Positions 17,711 to 25,122 of a stretch of DNA of 64,000 bases are shown here, piece by piece. Numbering within the stretch: the stretch's first letter is position 1; every line of letters begins with the position of its first letter. The translations under genes and the position numbers were made by a program. The DNA comes from CALHVX01 sp039198065 (GTDB taxonomy: Bacteria > Pseudomonadota > Gammaproteobacteria > Pseudomonadales > Azotimanducaceae). The notes beneath the pieces are model-generated. The model worked only from the letters and a program-made list of their open reading frames with translations. It ran no database searches and was not told the origin of the DNA. The stretch is from positions 62,001 through 126,000 of the forward strand of contig JBCCTU010000007.1 of NCBI GenBank assembly GCA_039198065.1. Reading direction: 5' to 3'.

Positions 17711-17745
17711 AGGACGTAATCCAGGACGTAACCCAGGACCTAACC
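17711..17745 (+). repeat. Triplicated 12-bp ribosome-binding-site repeat
   Basis: Three tandem near-copies of a 12-bp unit (AGGACGTAATCC, AGGACGTAACCC, AGGACCTAACC) end exactly at the ATG of the LLM oxidoreductase gene. Each unit begins with AGGA, and the last AGGA has correct Shine-Dalgarno spacing (7 bp). The array can gain or lose copies by slippage while always keeping one site in place. Confidence 0.75.
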
Positions 17746-18783
17746 ATGAAGCTGGCCATAGAGCTGGGCAGCGTACAACCCGAAACCCTCCAGCTCACCA
17801 CCGAATGGGTCCAGCACGCCGAGCGCCTCGGTGTCAGCATGGCGTTCTCGGCAGAAGCCTGGTGGAGCGATGCAGTCACGCCCCTTGCCTACCTGGCCGA
17901 CAAAACGTCAACGATTAAACTCGCCACCGGCATCATGCAGGTGACGGCACGGACGCCAGCCATGACCGCCATGTCGGCGCTGACGCTGCACGATTTGACC
18001 GGCGGACGCTTCATTCTCGGTCTCGGCGCAAGCGGACCGCAGGTGGTCGAGGGACTCCACGGTGTGCGCTATGCAAAACCGCTGACGCGATTGCGGGAGA
18101 CCGTCGAAATCTGCCGTATGGTCTTTGCCGGAGAAAAAATCCGCTACAACGGCACGCTCCATCAGCTACCGCTCCCAGACAGCGAAGGCAAAGCCATTCG
18201 TGTCGCGCACGAGCCCACTGACATTCCGGTTTATTTGGCCACGCTCGGTCCGAAGTCATTGGAGTACACGGGGACAGCGGCCCAGGGCTGGCTCGGCACA
18301 TCGTTCTCGCCGGATCACCCGGGAGCGCATCTCGACTACCTTCGAACCGGTGCCGACCGCGCCGGACGGTCGCTTTCCGATCTAGACCTCTGTGCTTCGG
18401 TGCGCGTAGAGCTCGGCGACGATGTCGAAGCAATGATCGAGCGACGCAAGGCTGGGGTCGCCTTTAACATGGGCGCTATGGGGTCTGAGAAGACCAACTT
18501 CTACAACGACGCGTTCAAGCGCGCGGGCTACGCTGAGGACGCTCAGGCGATTCAGTCGCTCTGGGTTGCCGGCAAGCGGGATGCCGCTGCGGCGCGCGTG
18601 CCGAACGCGATGGTGACTGGGTTCCAGGTGCTCGGCACACAGGAAATGGTGGCCGCTCGGTTACGCAAGTACCGAGACGTTGGCGTAACCACTCTGAAGC
18701 TTGGACTCGATAGTGCTGGCCCGCTGGGACCGAAACGCTTTGAGCTCCTTGAACAGATCGTCGACATCGTCCGGAGTCTTTAG
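17746..18783 (+). CDS. LLM-class flavin/F420-dependent oxidoreductase
   Basis: A 345-residue TIM-barrel oxidoreductase of the luciferase-like monooxygenase superfamily. Features are MKLAIELGSVQPETL at the start, LATGIMQVTARTPAMTAM, then GRFILGLGASGPQVVEG (family signature with G-L-G-x-S-G), and PVYLATLGPKSLEYTG. The sequence resembles the F420-dependent branch (methylene-H4MPT reductase/Rv-type LLM proteins) more than flavin luciferases. F420 is uncommon in Gammaproteobacteria, so the cofactor is uncertain. It starts after a triplicated ribosome-binding repeat, and its TAG stop directly abuts the ATG of the GST gene, implying joint translation. Confidence 0.85.
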   Translation: MKLAIELGSVQPETLQLTTEWVQHAERLGVSMAFSAEAWWSDAVTPLAYLADKTSTIKLATGIMQVTARTPAMTAMSALTLHDLTGGRFILGLGASGPQVVEGLHGVRYAKPLTRLRETVEICRMVFAGEKIRYNGTLHQLPLPDSEGKAIRVAHEPTDIPVYLATLGPKSLEYTGTAAQGWLGTSFSPDHPGAHLDYLRTGADRAGRSLSDLDLCASVRVELGDDVEAMIERRKAGVAFNMGAMGSEKTNFYNDAFKRAGYAEDAQAIQSLWVAGKRDAAAARVPNAMVTGFQVLGTQEMVAARLRKYRDVGVTTLKLGLDSAGPLGPKRFELLEQIVDIVRSL

Positions 18784-19416
18784 ATGAAGCTTTACATGGT
18801 TCCGCTCGCGCCAAACCCGACCAAGGTCATGCTCTACATTGCCGAGCGAGAAGCGCTCGGCGCAGCGTTCGAGATCGAACAGATCGTGGTTAATACGGTT
18901 AAGGGACGCCACAAAGAACCCGCCCATCTTGCACGCAATCCGTTTGGCACCGTTCCTACCTTAGAGCTGGACGACGGCACGTTTCTGGTCGAGTCCCTCG
19001 CCATCATGGAGTACCTGGAAGATCGATTTCCCGACGGTGCCCTTTATGGGTCGAACCCCGAGGCCCGTGGCCGAGCGCGGGACGTCGAGCGGATCATCGA
19101 TTTACGTCTTGCCGGACCCATGGGCCAATACGGCCACGCCGTAAACTCACCCCTTGGCTACCCAAAGAACGACACGAAGGCTGCCGAGATGGAAGCCGCC
19201 ATGCAGCAGCCGCTCGATTACCTCGAAACCCTGCTGGCCGATGGACGTCCTCTGTTGTTGGGGGAACGCGTAAGCGTCGCAGATTGCACCCTGCAGGCGT
19301 CGCTCCAGTTCATGCGCTACGTCGAAGCGGACATCTTCGGCGACCGCCCACGGCTGCGGAGTTGGGATGAACGGTACCGTGCGCGTCCGGCGGTGCAGTC
19401 CGTGTTGCGCTGGTAG
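18784..19416 (+). CDS. Glutathione S-transferase family protein
   Basis: Cytosolic glutathione S-transferase of 210 residues. The N-terminal thioredoxin-like domain contains the cis-Pro motif in GTVPTLEL and the glutathione-binding VESLAIMEYLEDRFP (E-S pair). The all-helical C-terminal domain contains the conserved N-capping motif in GERVSVADCTLQASL. The Ser, Tyr or Cys acting on glutathione should lie in the first turn (MVPLAPNPTKV), where a serine is not evident. The ATG follows the preceding stop with no gap. With the LLM and DUF1295 genes it suggests a small detoxification or catabolic operon (inference). Confidence 0.9.
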   Translation: MKLYMVPLAPNPTKVMLYIAEREALGAAFEIEQIVVNTVKGRHKEPAHLARNPFGTVPTLELDDGTFLVESLAIMEYLEDRFPDGALYGSNPEARGRARDVERIIDLRLAGPMGQYGHAVNSPLGYPKNDTKAAEMEAAMQQPLDYLETLLADGRPLLLGERVSVADCTLQASLQFMRYVEADIFGDRPRLRSWDERYRARPAVQSVLRW

Positions 19417-19514
19417 CGATGAATGCTAATGCTGCCGCGGCTGTCGTCGACTGCGGCGAGAAAGCATTGAATGCAGCCACTGAGAGCGGGCAAGAAAAGA
19501 AGCACTAAGAGAAA

Positions 19515-19590
19515 TGGCGTCCCCTAGGGGAGTCGAACCCCTGTTGCCAGGATGAAAACCTGGAGTCCTAGGCCTCTAGACGAAGGGGAC
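19515..19590 (-). tRNA. tRNA-Glu (anticodon UUC)
   Basis: Read on the minus strand, a 76-nt cloverleaf. The acceptor stem GTCCCCT pairs with AGGGGAC, followed by discriminator G and an encoded CCA. The anticodon stem CCAGG/CCTGG encloses loop TTTTCAT, giving anticodon TTC. The T arm is AGGGG-TTCGACT-CCCCT. It is preceded by a good promoter and lies alone between a GST gene and the DUF815 operon. Confidence 0.97.
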
Positions 19591-19598
19591 TTAAGAGA

Positions 19599-19634
19599 GC
19601 CGCGCATGGTACGAATGCCGCGCTCAGTGGTCAA
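19599..19634 (-). promoter_or_regulatory. Sigma-70 promoter of tRNA-Glu
   Basis: On the minus strand, -35 TTGACC (19634 to 19629) and -10 TACCAT (19611 to 19606) are separated by exactly 17 bp. They are followed by a GC-rich discriminator (GCGCGGC), the pattern expected for stable-RNA promoters under stringent control. The predicted start is a few bases before the mature tRNA 5' end. Confidence 0.75.
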
Positions 19635-19656
19635 GGCCTCGCGGCGTGCCTAGCGC

Positions 19657-20622
19657 TCAGGTTGCGCACGTGTCTGCATCGGCTTCAAGGAGCCGTCTGC
19701 CGACCCAATCGCGAGCAAAATAGTGAGCGGTGCGCCCACTGCGGTTGCCTCGTGCGCGCGCCCAGGCGAGTGACTCAACCAGGACCTGACTGCGGTCGTC
19801 GCCGAGATCGTCGGGCAACAGTTCAAGCGCGTCGTAGTCGGCTAACAACCGTCGCAGCCAGTGCCTTACGGTTGTCAGGTAATCGAGCTGCTTCATGGGA
19901 TAAAACGTTAACCAAAGCCCAAAGCGATCGGACAGCGATATCTTCTCCTCCACCGCCTCGGCCTCGTGCAGTTCACCGTCCTCAATGCGCGTACCCAGGT
20001 TATCGCTGCGCCGCTCCGGCAACAGATGACGGCGATTCGACGTCGCACAAATCAAACAGTTGCTCGCCCGGCGCTCGACCGACCCTTCCAACGCGCTTTT
20101 CAACAGCTTGTAGCCGTCATCGTCGCCATCGAAAGACAGGTCGTCACAGAACACCAGAAACCGATAGGGCTCGGCGGCCACCTGTTCGAACACTTGCGGT
20201 AGCCGAACCAACTCAGTCTTGCCGAGCTGAACCAGCCGTAGGCCGTCGGGGTGAAATTCCGTTATCAGCGCCTGGATCAACGACGACTTGCCCGCCCCTC
20301 GACTGCCGGTCAGCAGCACGTTGTTGGCCGGGAAGCCCGCTAGAAACTGCCGGAGGTTAGCCACCAAGGCGTCCCGCTGCCGATCTATGGCCACCAGATC
20401 AGTAAGCGCAGTTGTGACCGTTGATGCGACCGGTACGAGCGCACCACCCAGGGCATCCGAGCGCCACACGGCGGAGACCGTTTGCGCCCAATCAATCGTG
20501 GTCCGCGCTGGCACTAATGGCGACAGGCGATCAGCAAATCGCGCCAGCGCGGCAAGGCTTTCACGCACCTCTTGGTGCTCCACGACGTTGTCAGTCACCT
20601 GGCGCTGCTTCGAGCCGTTCAT
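19657..20622 (-). CDS. DUF815 family ATP-binding protein (AAA-type)
   Basis: A 321-residue AAA-type ATPase of the DUF815 family, cytosolic. Walker A is in LLTGSRGAGKSSLIQAL and Walker B in FLVFCDDLSFD. The sensor region reads CLICATSNRRHLLPER, followed by FGLWLTFYPMKQLDYL and the C-terminal ARGNRSGRTAHYFARDWVG. DUF815 proteins are widespread but functionally undefined. The ATG at 20622 is chosen because family similarity starts there; the frame stays open far upstream, but that part lies inside the overlapping GDPD-like gene. It overlaps that gene's end by 32 bp and is the last gene of a five-gene operon. Confidence 0.85.
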   Translation of the reverse strand: MNGSKQRQVTDNVVEHQEVRESLAALARFADRLSPLVPARTTIDWAQTVSAVWRSDALGGALVPVASTVTTALTDLVAIDRQRDALVANLRQFLAGFPANNVLLTGSRGAGKSSLIQALITEFHPDGLRLVQLGKTELVRLPQVFEQVAAEPYRFLVFCDDLSFDGDDDGYKLLKSALEGSVERRASNCLICATSNRRHLLPERRSDNLGTRIEDGELHEAEAVEEKISLSDRFGLWLTFYPMKQLDYLTTVRHWLRRLLADYDALELLPDDLGDDRSQVLVESLAWARARGNRSGRTAHYFARDWVGRRLLEADADTCAT

Positions 20623-21583
20623 CGTTGTTTGTCGCCCCAACGTTATCCGTCGATTGTACGCCCAGGTGCTGCCGACGGAGTGCAACAGCGGCGACGGGAT
20701 CGGTTGTAAGAACCCCGAAGGCTTTCGTCGCGAAGGCGTCCGTCCCAGTGGAAGGAGACTTCGGGCGAAGAAAGATCGTCCGGCCGGTACGAGACGCCTG
20801 GTAGTACAGCACTGGTTCACGCCAATCGAAGCCGGCGACGGGTACGTCAAAGTGGTAGGCAACGGCCGGTGACTCGACCCAGCGGGCAGCACGGATCCAA
20901 GCGTACAGCTGAAACCAGAGCCGCTCCCAGCGATGACCGAGCGTAGGAACGCCGGGACAGGCGCGACGAAACGCCTGCAGTATCCGAGCGTCATCGGCTG
21001 CAACGAGCACCCGCGACTCCGCTCGCTGACGCCGAACCACGGAGCAGACTTCCTCACCAAGCGCTGTGCCCTCACCGCGGAGCCAGAGCAGCCAGGGTAG
21101 GCCCTCGAGCCGCAGCAACAGTCGATCGAGCGTCGGGATGCGTACCCCAAGCCCGCGGTAGCGAAACGACTCAGCGTCTCCGGCCCGCCATCGATAGGCT
21201 GCGTCCAGTCCAGCCAGCATGGCGAAGGTAGCCTCCTCCACGGCTCCTCGTCCGTCGGTCTGCGTCTCCAGAAGCTGCGCTCCGAACGCCACGACAATTC
21301 CGTCCTGCGTCAGCCGCAGATCCGCATGCAGCATATCCGCCCCCGCTTCCGCCGCGTAACGAAACGCAGACAGCGTGTTCGCTGGGCGCAACCGCGAGCC
21401 GCCCGCTTCGGCGACGACCCAGGGTACCGAGGGTCGCTCGATCGTGCTGAACGCGCCATCCAGCGGCGGAGCAAGAGACAGAACTCGAAACGCCACGATG
21501 AAAAAACTGATACCGATGACAACGAACCAGTTGCGCCGGCTTCGGGCGGCAATCGCCGTGCGCAGCGTGGGCTCGCTGCTCAC
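20591..21583 (-). CDS. Degenerate glycerophosphodiester phosphodiesterase-like membrane protein
   Basis: A 330-residue protein with one N-terminal membrane helix (NWFVVIGISFFIVAF) and a GDPD-type TIM-barrel domain. Alignment by eye to the family is clear (GGSRLRPANTLSAFRYAAEAGAD, DLRLTQDG, TDGRG, GVRIPTLDRLL), but the catalytic residues are gone. The His-Arg before GG is Glu-Ala, the Glu of the E-x-D pair is His, the later His-Asp is Phe-Gly, and the E-x-K motif is missing. It is therefore probably a non-catalytic GDPD relative that binds a lipid head group or a protein (inference). The start is GTG at 21583, overlapping the upstream TGA as GTGA. It sits between the DUF3080 lipoprotein and the DUF815 ATPase. 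Confidence 0.8.
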   Translation of the reverse strand: MSSEPTLRTAIAARSRRNWFVVIGISFFIVAFRVLSLAPPLDGAFSTIERPSVPWVVAEAGGSRLRPANTLSAFRYAAEAGADMLHADLRLTQDGIVVAFGAQLLETQTDGRGAVEEATFAMLAGLDAAYRWRAGDAESFRYRGLGVRIPTLDRLLLRLEGLPWLLWLRGEGTALGEEVCSVVRRQRAESRVLVAADDARILQAFRRACPGVPTLGHRWERLWFQLYAWIRAARWVESPAVAYHFDVPVAGFDWREPVLYYQASRTGRTIFLRPKSPSTGTDAFATKAFGVLTTDPVAAVALRRQHLGVQSTDNVGATNNDERLEAAPGD

Positions 21584-22608
21584 CGGGGAGGCCTTGCCAT
21601 GAGCGAGAGATTGCACGTATCGGCTAGGTGCAGCCACGCCTCGGCGTGATCGAGGCCGAGGCTGCGGAGGCGCATCCAGGCACTCGTTTCATGACCCTCG
21701 GAAACTGCTTCGGCAAACCAGCTATCGAAGGCGCGGGAGCGTACCGGCATCACTCGAACCAACCGATTGAGCGCCTCAACCCAGGGGCGATGCACCTGCA
21801 CCTCTTCTGCAAGCAGCGGTTGCACCTCTCCGATGTAGTATTTCATGAATACGTTTCTCAAACCCTTGGCCCGGGGCGTCGCCGCCCGTGTCCGGCAGAC
21901 CCGAGTCGCCTCGCTGGACAGCGCCGCCGCCACGGGAACTAGCCAATCGGCCCAGGTCTGCCAGCGCCCAATTGCCGGACCAGCAGGTTGCTGCGTCCGA
22001 AGCAGCGCCAGATCATCCAGAAGCGCGGCGACATCGAGCGTCTCAAGATCCTGCCCCAGCTGATCGGCGAGACGGTTGAGCGTTGCTTCCGCCGTTTCCG
22101 TGGATCGGTTTGGTGCCGGGCCGAGCCAGTCTCGCATCTCCTCAGCCGCAAGGACGGCGTTAAAAGACAGTCGCGTGAGGTCACGGCGCTTTTCCTCAAG
22201 CAGCTCGGGCAACCAGTCCGGGGCGGAGGGAATCGTCTGCAGACAGCGACGCCCGGCAACGAGCAGTGCCTGGTCCTGCCGCAGCCGCTCGATGGGCGTT
22301 TGCATTCGACCCAGCCCGCTGTTCCGGTATCCGGCCAGATCGCCGAGATCGCACTGGTGGAGTTCGGCAAACTCGACCCAGTTAATACGACGTTGCGTTA
22401 TCGGCAGCGTGAGTTCCCGAAGCCTCGGTAAGCGAAGCTGCGGATCGCCAACGGCAAAGGGCTCCACCTCGAGAAGCCGTGCGATGCGGGTTCCGTAGTT
22501 GTCGAGGGCACGTTCGACGGGATCAACGGGTGGCGCACAGCCGCCGATCAACACCACGACGAGGACGAGCAGTAGACACTGCGTACAGCGAGACGACCGC
22601 TCAGTCAT
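21580..22608 (-). CDS. DUF3080 family lipoprotein
   Basis: A 342-residue predicted lipoprotein. The N-terminal signal peptide (LLLVLVVVLIGGC) has a lipobox, Cys at about residue 24. The mature part begins PPVDPVERALDNYGTRIARLLEV, characteristic of DUF3080, a family found in Gammaproteobacteria with no known function. The rest is largely helical, with LTLPITQRRINWVEF and VFMKYYIGEVQPLL as recognisable blocks. The ATG at 22608 is chosen; a GTG at 22614 overlapping the DUF503 stop (GTGA) is an equally coupled alternative. Its own stop overlaps the GDPD-like start. The envelope location suggests the operon works at the cell surface. Confidence 0.85.
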   Translation of the reverse strand: MTERSSRCTQCLLLVLVVVLIGGCAPPVDPVERALDNYGTRIARLLEVEPFAVGDPQLRLPRLRELTLPITQRRINWVEFAELHQCDLGDLAGYRNSGLGRMQTPIERLRQDQALLVAGRRCLQTIPSAPDWLPELLEEKRRDLTRLSFNAVLAAEEMRDWLGPAPNRSTETAEATLNRLADQLGQDLETLDVAALLDDLALLRTQQPAGPAIGRWQTWADWLVPVAAALSSEATRVCRTRAATPRAKGLRNVFMKYYIGEVQPLLAEEVQVHRPWVEALNRLVRVMPVRSRAFDSWFAEAVSEGHETSAWMRLRSLGLDHAEAWLHLADTCNLSLMARPPR

Positions 22609-22610
22609 CG

Positions 22611-22931
22611 TCACCACACACCGGGAGACAGCGAATCATCGACGTCGCAGTGCCGCTCCAGGCGCCGGATGGAAACGATTTCGGCGTCAACACCGATGCT
22701 TATGTGGCGTTCGATCTCAGCAAGCTGCTTCTCCACCACCTCCGACGCGCTGGCCGCCGCAACGAAGGACCACTGCGCACGGCGATGCGAGTCCGCGTAG
22801 TTGCTTTCGACGACGGCGAGGTTGGGCTGCTTCCCAAACCGGTCGCGAAGGCCTCGCAATCGCTGGCGTTTCTCTTTCAGCGATCGACAGCCACCAAGGC
22901 GAAACTCAATCCGCAACTCGACCACAACCAC
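22611..22931 (-). CDS. DUF503 family protein
   Basis: A 106-residue protein with the DUF503 ferredoxin-like pattern: VELRIEFRLGGCRSLKEKRQRLRGLRDRFGKQPNLAVVE. In many bacteria DUF503 proteins (YlxP in Bacillus) lie near ribosome-maturation genes such as rbfA and may help translation. Here the gene is instead in the DUF3080/GDPD-like/DUF815 operon. The start is GTG at 22931; a second GTG two codons later is possible. No strong Shine-Dalgarno site is seen, consistent with coupling to the gene upstream 24 bp away. Confidence 0.82.
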   Translation of the reverse strand: MVVVELRIEFRLGGCRSLKEKRQRLRGLRDRFGKQPNLAVVESNYADSHRRAQWSFVAAASASEVVEKQLAEIERHISIGVDAEIVSIRRLERHCDVDDSLSPGVW

Positions 22932-22955
22932 TGGCGAACGCTCAGCCGCACACGG

Positions 22956-23534
22956 TCACTGGCGCAGGTACTCATGGCGCTCAAGTGCATAGAACACCGT
23001 ATCCAAACCGTGCCAGAGTTTACGCTCGACGAACTGCAGGCCGAGCCGCTGCATCACTCGTACGGAATTCTGATTCGGTGTATCCGTCGCCGCGATAACT
23101 CGCTCGAACGCGCACCGTTCGAACCCGTAGTGAAGCACCTCCTTGGCAGCTTCGGTGACGATGCCCATACCCCAGTAGTCCGGATAGATGCCGTACAGCA
23201 ATTCCGCCGGGTACTGACCATCGAAGGCTCGAAAACCGCAGAAGCCGATGAGCCGCCCCGGATCGCTACGCCAACGCAGGGCGTAGAGCCCACTGCCAAG
23301 ACGGTGGAAGCACGTGTCGCTTGCCGCTTGGACTTGCCGGACCGTATCTCCGTCAATCAGCTCGTCATCCCAGAGATACTGACGCACCGCTGGATCACGC
23401 CACAGTTTGAGCAATTCCGCGCAGTCCGCCGCTAAGATGGGTGCGAGAGACAAGCGCCGCGTGGAGAGCGTCGGTGCAACCGGTCGCGCAGCACCTAAAG
23501 CGACTGCCTGGTGAAGCCCCCTGTCCGCCGTCAT
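22956..23534 (-). CDS. GNAT family N-acetyltransferase (RimJ/RimL-like)
   Basis: A 192-residue GNAT acetyltransferase of the RimJ/RimL type. Motifs include TRRLSLAPI at the start, LIGFCGFRAFDG, then the acetyl-CoA region in LLYGIYPDYWGMGIVTEAAKEVLHYGFE, and NQNSVRVMQRLGLQFV near the end. This group acetylates N-terminal amines of proteins or small amines; the substrate is unknown. The ATG at 23534 is preferred over a start nine codons upstream. It is the first gene of the minus-strand operon, and the 225-bp divergent region to the Nudix gene must hold promoters for both directions, though none is clear. Confidence 0.85.
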   Translation of the reverse strand: MTADRGLHQAVALGAARPVAPTLSTRRLSLAPILAADCAELLKLWRDPAVRQYLWDDELIDGDTVRQVQAASDTCFHRLGSGLYALRWRSDPGRLIGFCGFRAFDGQYPAELLYGIYPDYWGMGIVTEAAKEVLHYGFERCAFERVIAATDTPNQNSVRVMQRLGLQFVERKLWHGLDTVFYALERHEYLRQ

Positions 23535-23759
23535 CTGAATCGACCCTGCGGACCCAGCCACGAATCGACGCAGGAAAACGTTCCGCTTCGTTCCGAATCA
23601 CCGTTGGACATCACCGCTCCCTCGCCCAGTCCCTAGCCAGCCCGCCACCAGTCTGCCACGGCCCGGAGACACGAACAAAACCACTCGCGGGAGCTACCGC
23701 ACTCAGAGATCAGGGTAAGATTCCTGTCAGATTGCGGGGCAGACGGGGACGATGGACCA

Positions 23760-24566
23760 ATGAGTGACCAGGCGAAAACAGCAGCAACACCGGTTCCGGC
23801 GGCAACCGTTCTCCTGGTGCGCAACGGGCCCGACGGCATGGAAGTGTTCATGGTGGTTCGGCACCACCAGATCGATTTCGCCTCCGGTGCCCTGGTCTTT
23901 CCCGGCGGCAAAACCGACCCAGCGGACTTCGACCCGGAGCTTCGCGCCTTAAGCTCCGGCGCTGCGCCCGACGCGGAAGCGCTGGCGTTGCAGCTCTCCG
24001 GTATCCGCGAATGTTTCGAGGAATGCGGTGTGCTGCTCGCCCGGGACGCGCGTGATGACGAACCGGCACCGCTCGTAGGCGGCGAGCGGCTCCGCACGCT
24101 GCAGCAATATCGAGACCCGCTCAACGCAGGAACACTGAAGCTGAAAGACTTTGCTGAACAACACCAGCTGCGCTTCGCTGCCGACCGGCTTACGCCCTTC
24201 GCACGCTGGATCACACCCCCAATGATGCCAAAGCGCTTCGACACCTGGTTCTACCTCGTCGACGCGCCGGAAGATCAGCTGGCAATCCACGACGGACAGG
24301 AATCCGTCGATTCGTTGTGGATCCGGCCTCAGGACGCCGTCGCCGCCGCTGCAGACGGCAGCCGCACGATCATCTTTCCAACCTTGAGAAATTTGGAAAA
24401 ACTGGCGCTCCATACCAACGTACAACAGGCCATGGCTGCAGCTGCCGCGGCCCCAATCGTCGCAGTCGAGCCCTGGACCGAGCGCCGCGGCGACGAGTCC
24501 TTTCTGTGTATACCCACGAACGCTGGCTATCCGGTTACCGAGGAGTGCATGCCGCCGCGTGGTTGA
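23760..24566 (+). CDS. Nudix hydrolase, NUDT19-like
   Basis: A 268-residue Nudix-fold hydrolase. The Nudix box is split: GALVFPGGKTDP is separated by an insertion of about twenty residues from GIRECFEECGVLL (residues 81-93), which carries the R-x-x-x-E-E metal-binding core. An expanded box of this type and a long C-terminal half (ITPPMMPKRFDTWFYL) are typical of the NUDT19/RP2 group, whose studied members cleave CoA esters. That would fit the many acyl-CoA genes in the window (inference). The ATG at 23760 has a GGA upstream. It is followed convergently by a small hypothetical gene. Confidence 0.85.
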   Translation: MSDQAKTAATPVPAATVLLVRNGPDGMEVFMVVRHHQIDFASGALVFPGGKTDPADFDPELRALSSGAAPDAEALALQLSGIRECFEECGVLLARDARDDEPAPLVGGERLRTLQQYRDPLNAGTLKLKDFAEQHQLRFAADRLTPFARWITPPMMPKRFDTWFYLVDAPEDQLAIHDGQESVDSLWIRPQDAVAAAADGSRTIIFPTLRNLEKLALHTNVQQAMAAAAAAPIVAVEPWTERRGDESFLCIPTNAGYPVTEECMPPRG

Positions 24567-24569
24567 GCT

Positions 24570-24830
24570 TCAGTCGTTCGCGGCGACCCGGTCGCCCAGC
24601 GCCATCAGTAAATCGTCAAGGCTTAACGCCAGCGCTTCGTAGTAACTTGCAAGCTCCGCAAAATTGTCCGCATCACTGCGGTACACCGCGCCGCGCTGAC
24701 GCTCCAGGAGCCGCTCGACCTGCATCCGCGCCGAACGGCGCAGCCTTCGGGCATGAAAGATCTCGAGCAGATCCACGCATCCGTTGCCTTCCAGTGCACC
24801 GGGATCATCCGACCCGAGCTCCGTGCTCAT
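24570..24830 (-). CDS. Small helical hypothetical protein
   Basis: An 86-residue protein of no family I recognise. It is mostly helical and charged (ARRLRRSARMQVERLLERQR, then FAELASYYEALALSLDDLLMALGDRV). The ATG at 24830 has GGAG 7 bp upstream, which supports translation. It is convergent with the Nudix gene (3-bp gap) and divergent from the crotonase downstream. The 256 bp to the next plus-strand element probably hold promoters for both directions. Confidence 0.6.
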   Translation of the reverse strand: MSTELGSDDPGALEGNGCVDLLEIFHARRLRRSARMQVERLLERQRGAVYRSDADNFAELASYYEALALSLDDLLMALGDRVAAND

Positions 24831-25086
24831 CGTAGTTCTCCACCGCTTCATGCCTTAACGCTAGACGCTGCCCGGAGCCCCTGCCAGGGAACTTCGACTC
24901 GAAAGCGGACGCTGCTGTATTCCCGGCCTCTGAGGGGCAAAGGGTGTCAGAAAACAGACGATCCAGCGCTTGCTGACGATAAATTTGCACGGTGTCGCCG
25001 CGCATTCGACGGCAAACCAACGGCCTTTCCAAACCTTTCAGGCAAGCAGATCACCTACTCTGCATTCGTCGGTGGAGGCAGTCATA

Positions 25087-25122
25087 ATGGCGTTGACACA
25101 CGACCCGAGGGGGACCAAATGA
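25087..25122 (+). CDS. Possible 11-residue leader peptide upstream of a crotonase gene
   Basis: ATG at 25087 preceded by GGAGG with 8-bp spacing opens an 11-codon frame (MALTHDPRGTK). Its TGA overlaps the crotonase ATG as ATGA. The crotonase has its own GAGGGGG inside this frame. The arrangement suggests translational coupling or a leader peptide, but so short a frame could occur by chance. Confidence 0.35.
   Translation: MALTHDPRGTK

Noticed and set aside
17427..17918. Overlapping plus-strand frame across the DUF1295 and LLM genes
   Set aside because: Out-of-frame shadow of two well-supported genes, low-complexity Arg/Gly-rich product.
20623..21297. N-terminal extension of the DUF815 frame
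   Set aside because: The extension lies inside the GDPD-like gene in another frame and has no family similarity; homology begins at the ATG at 20622.
24753..25118. N-terminal extension of the second crotonase
   Set aside because: Composition is not protein-like, and a strong ribosome-binding site precedes the ATG at 25119.
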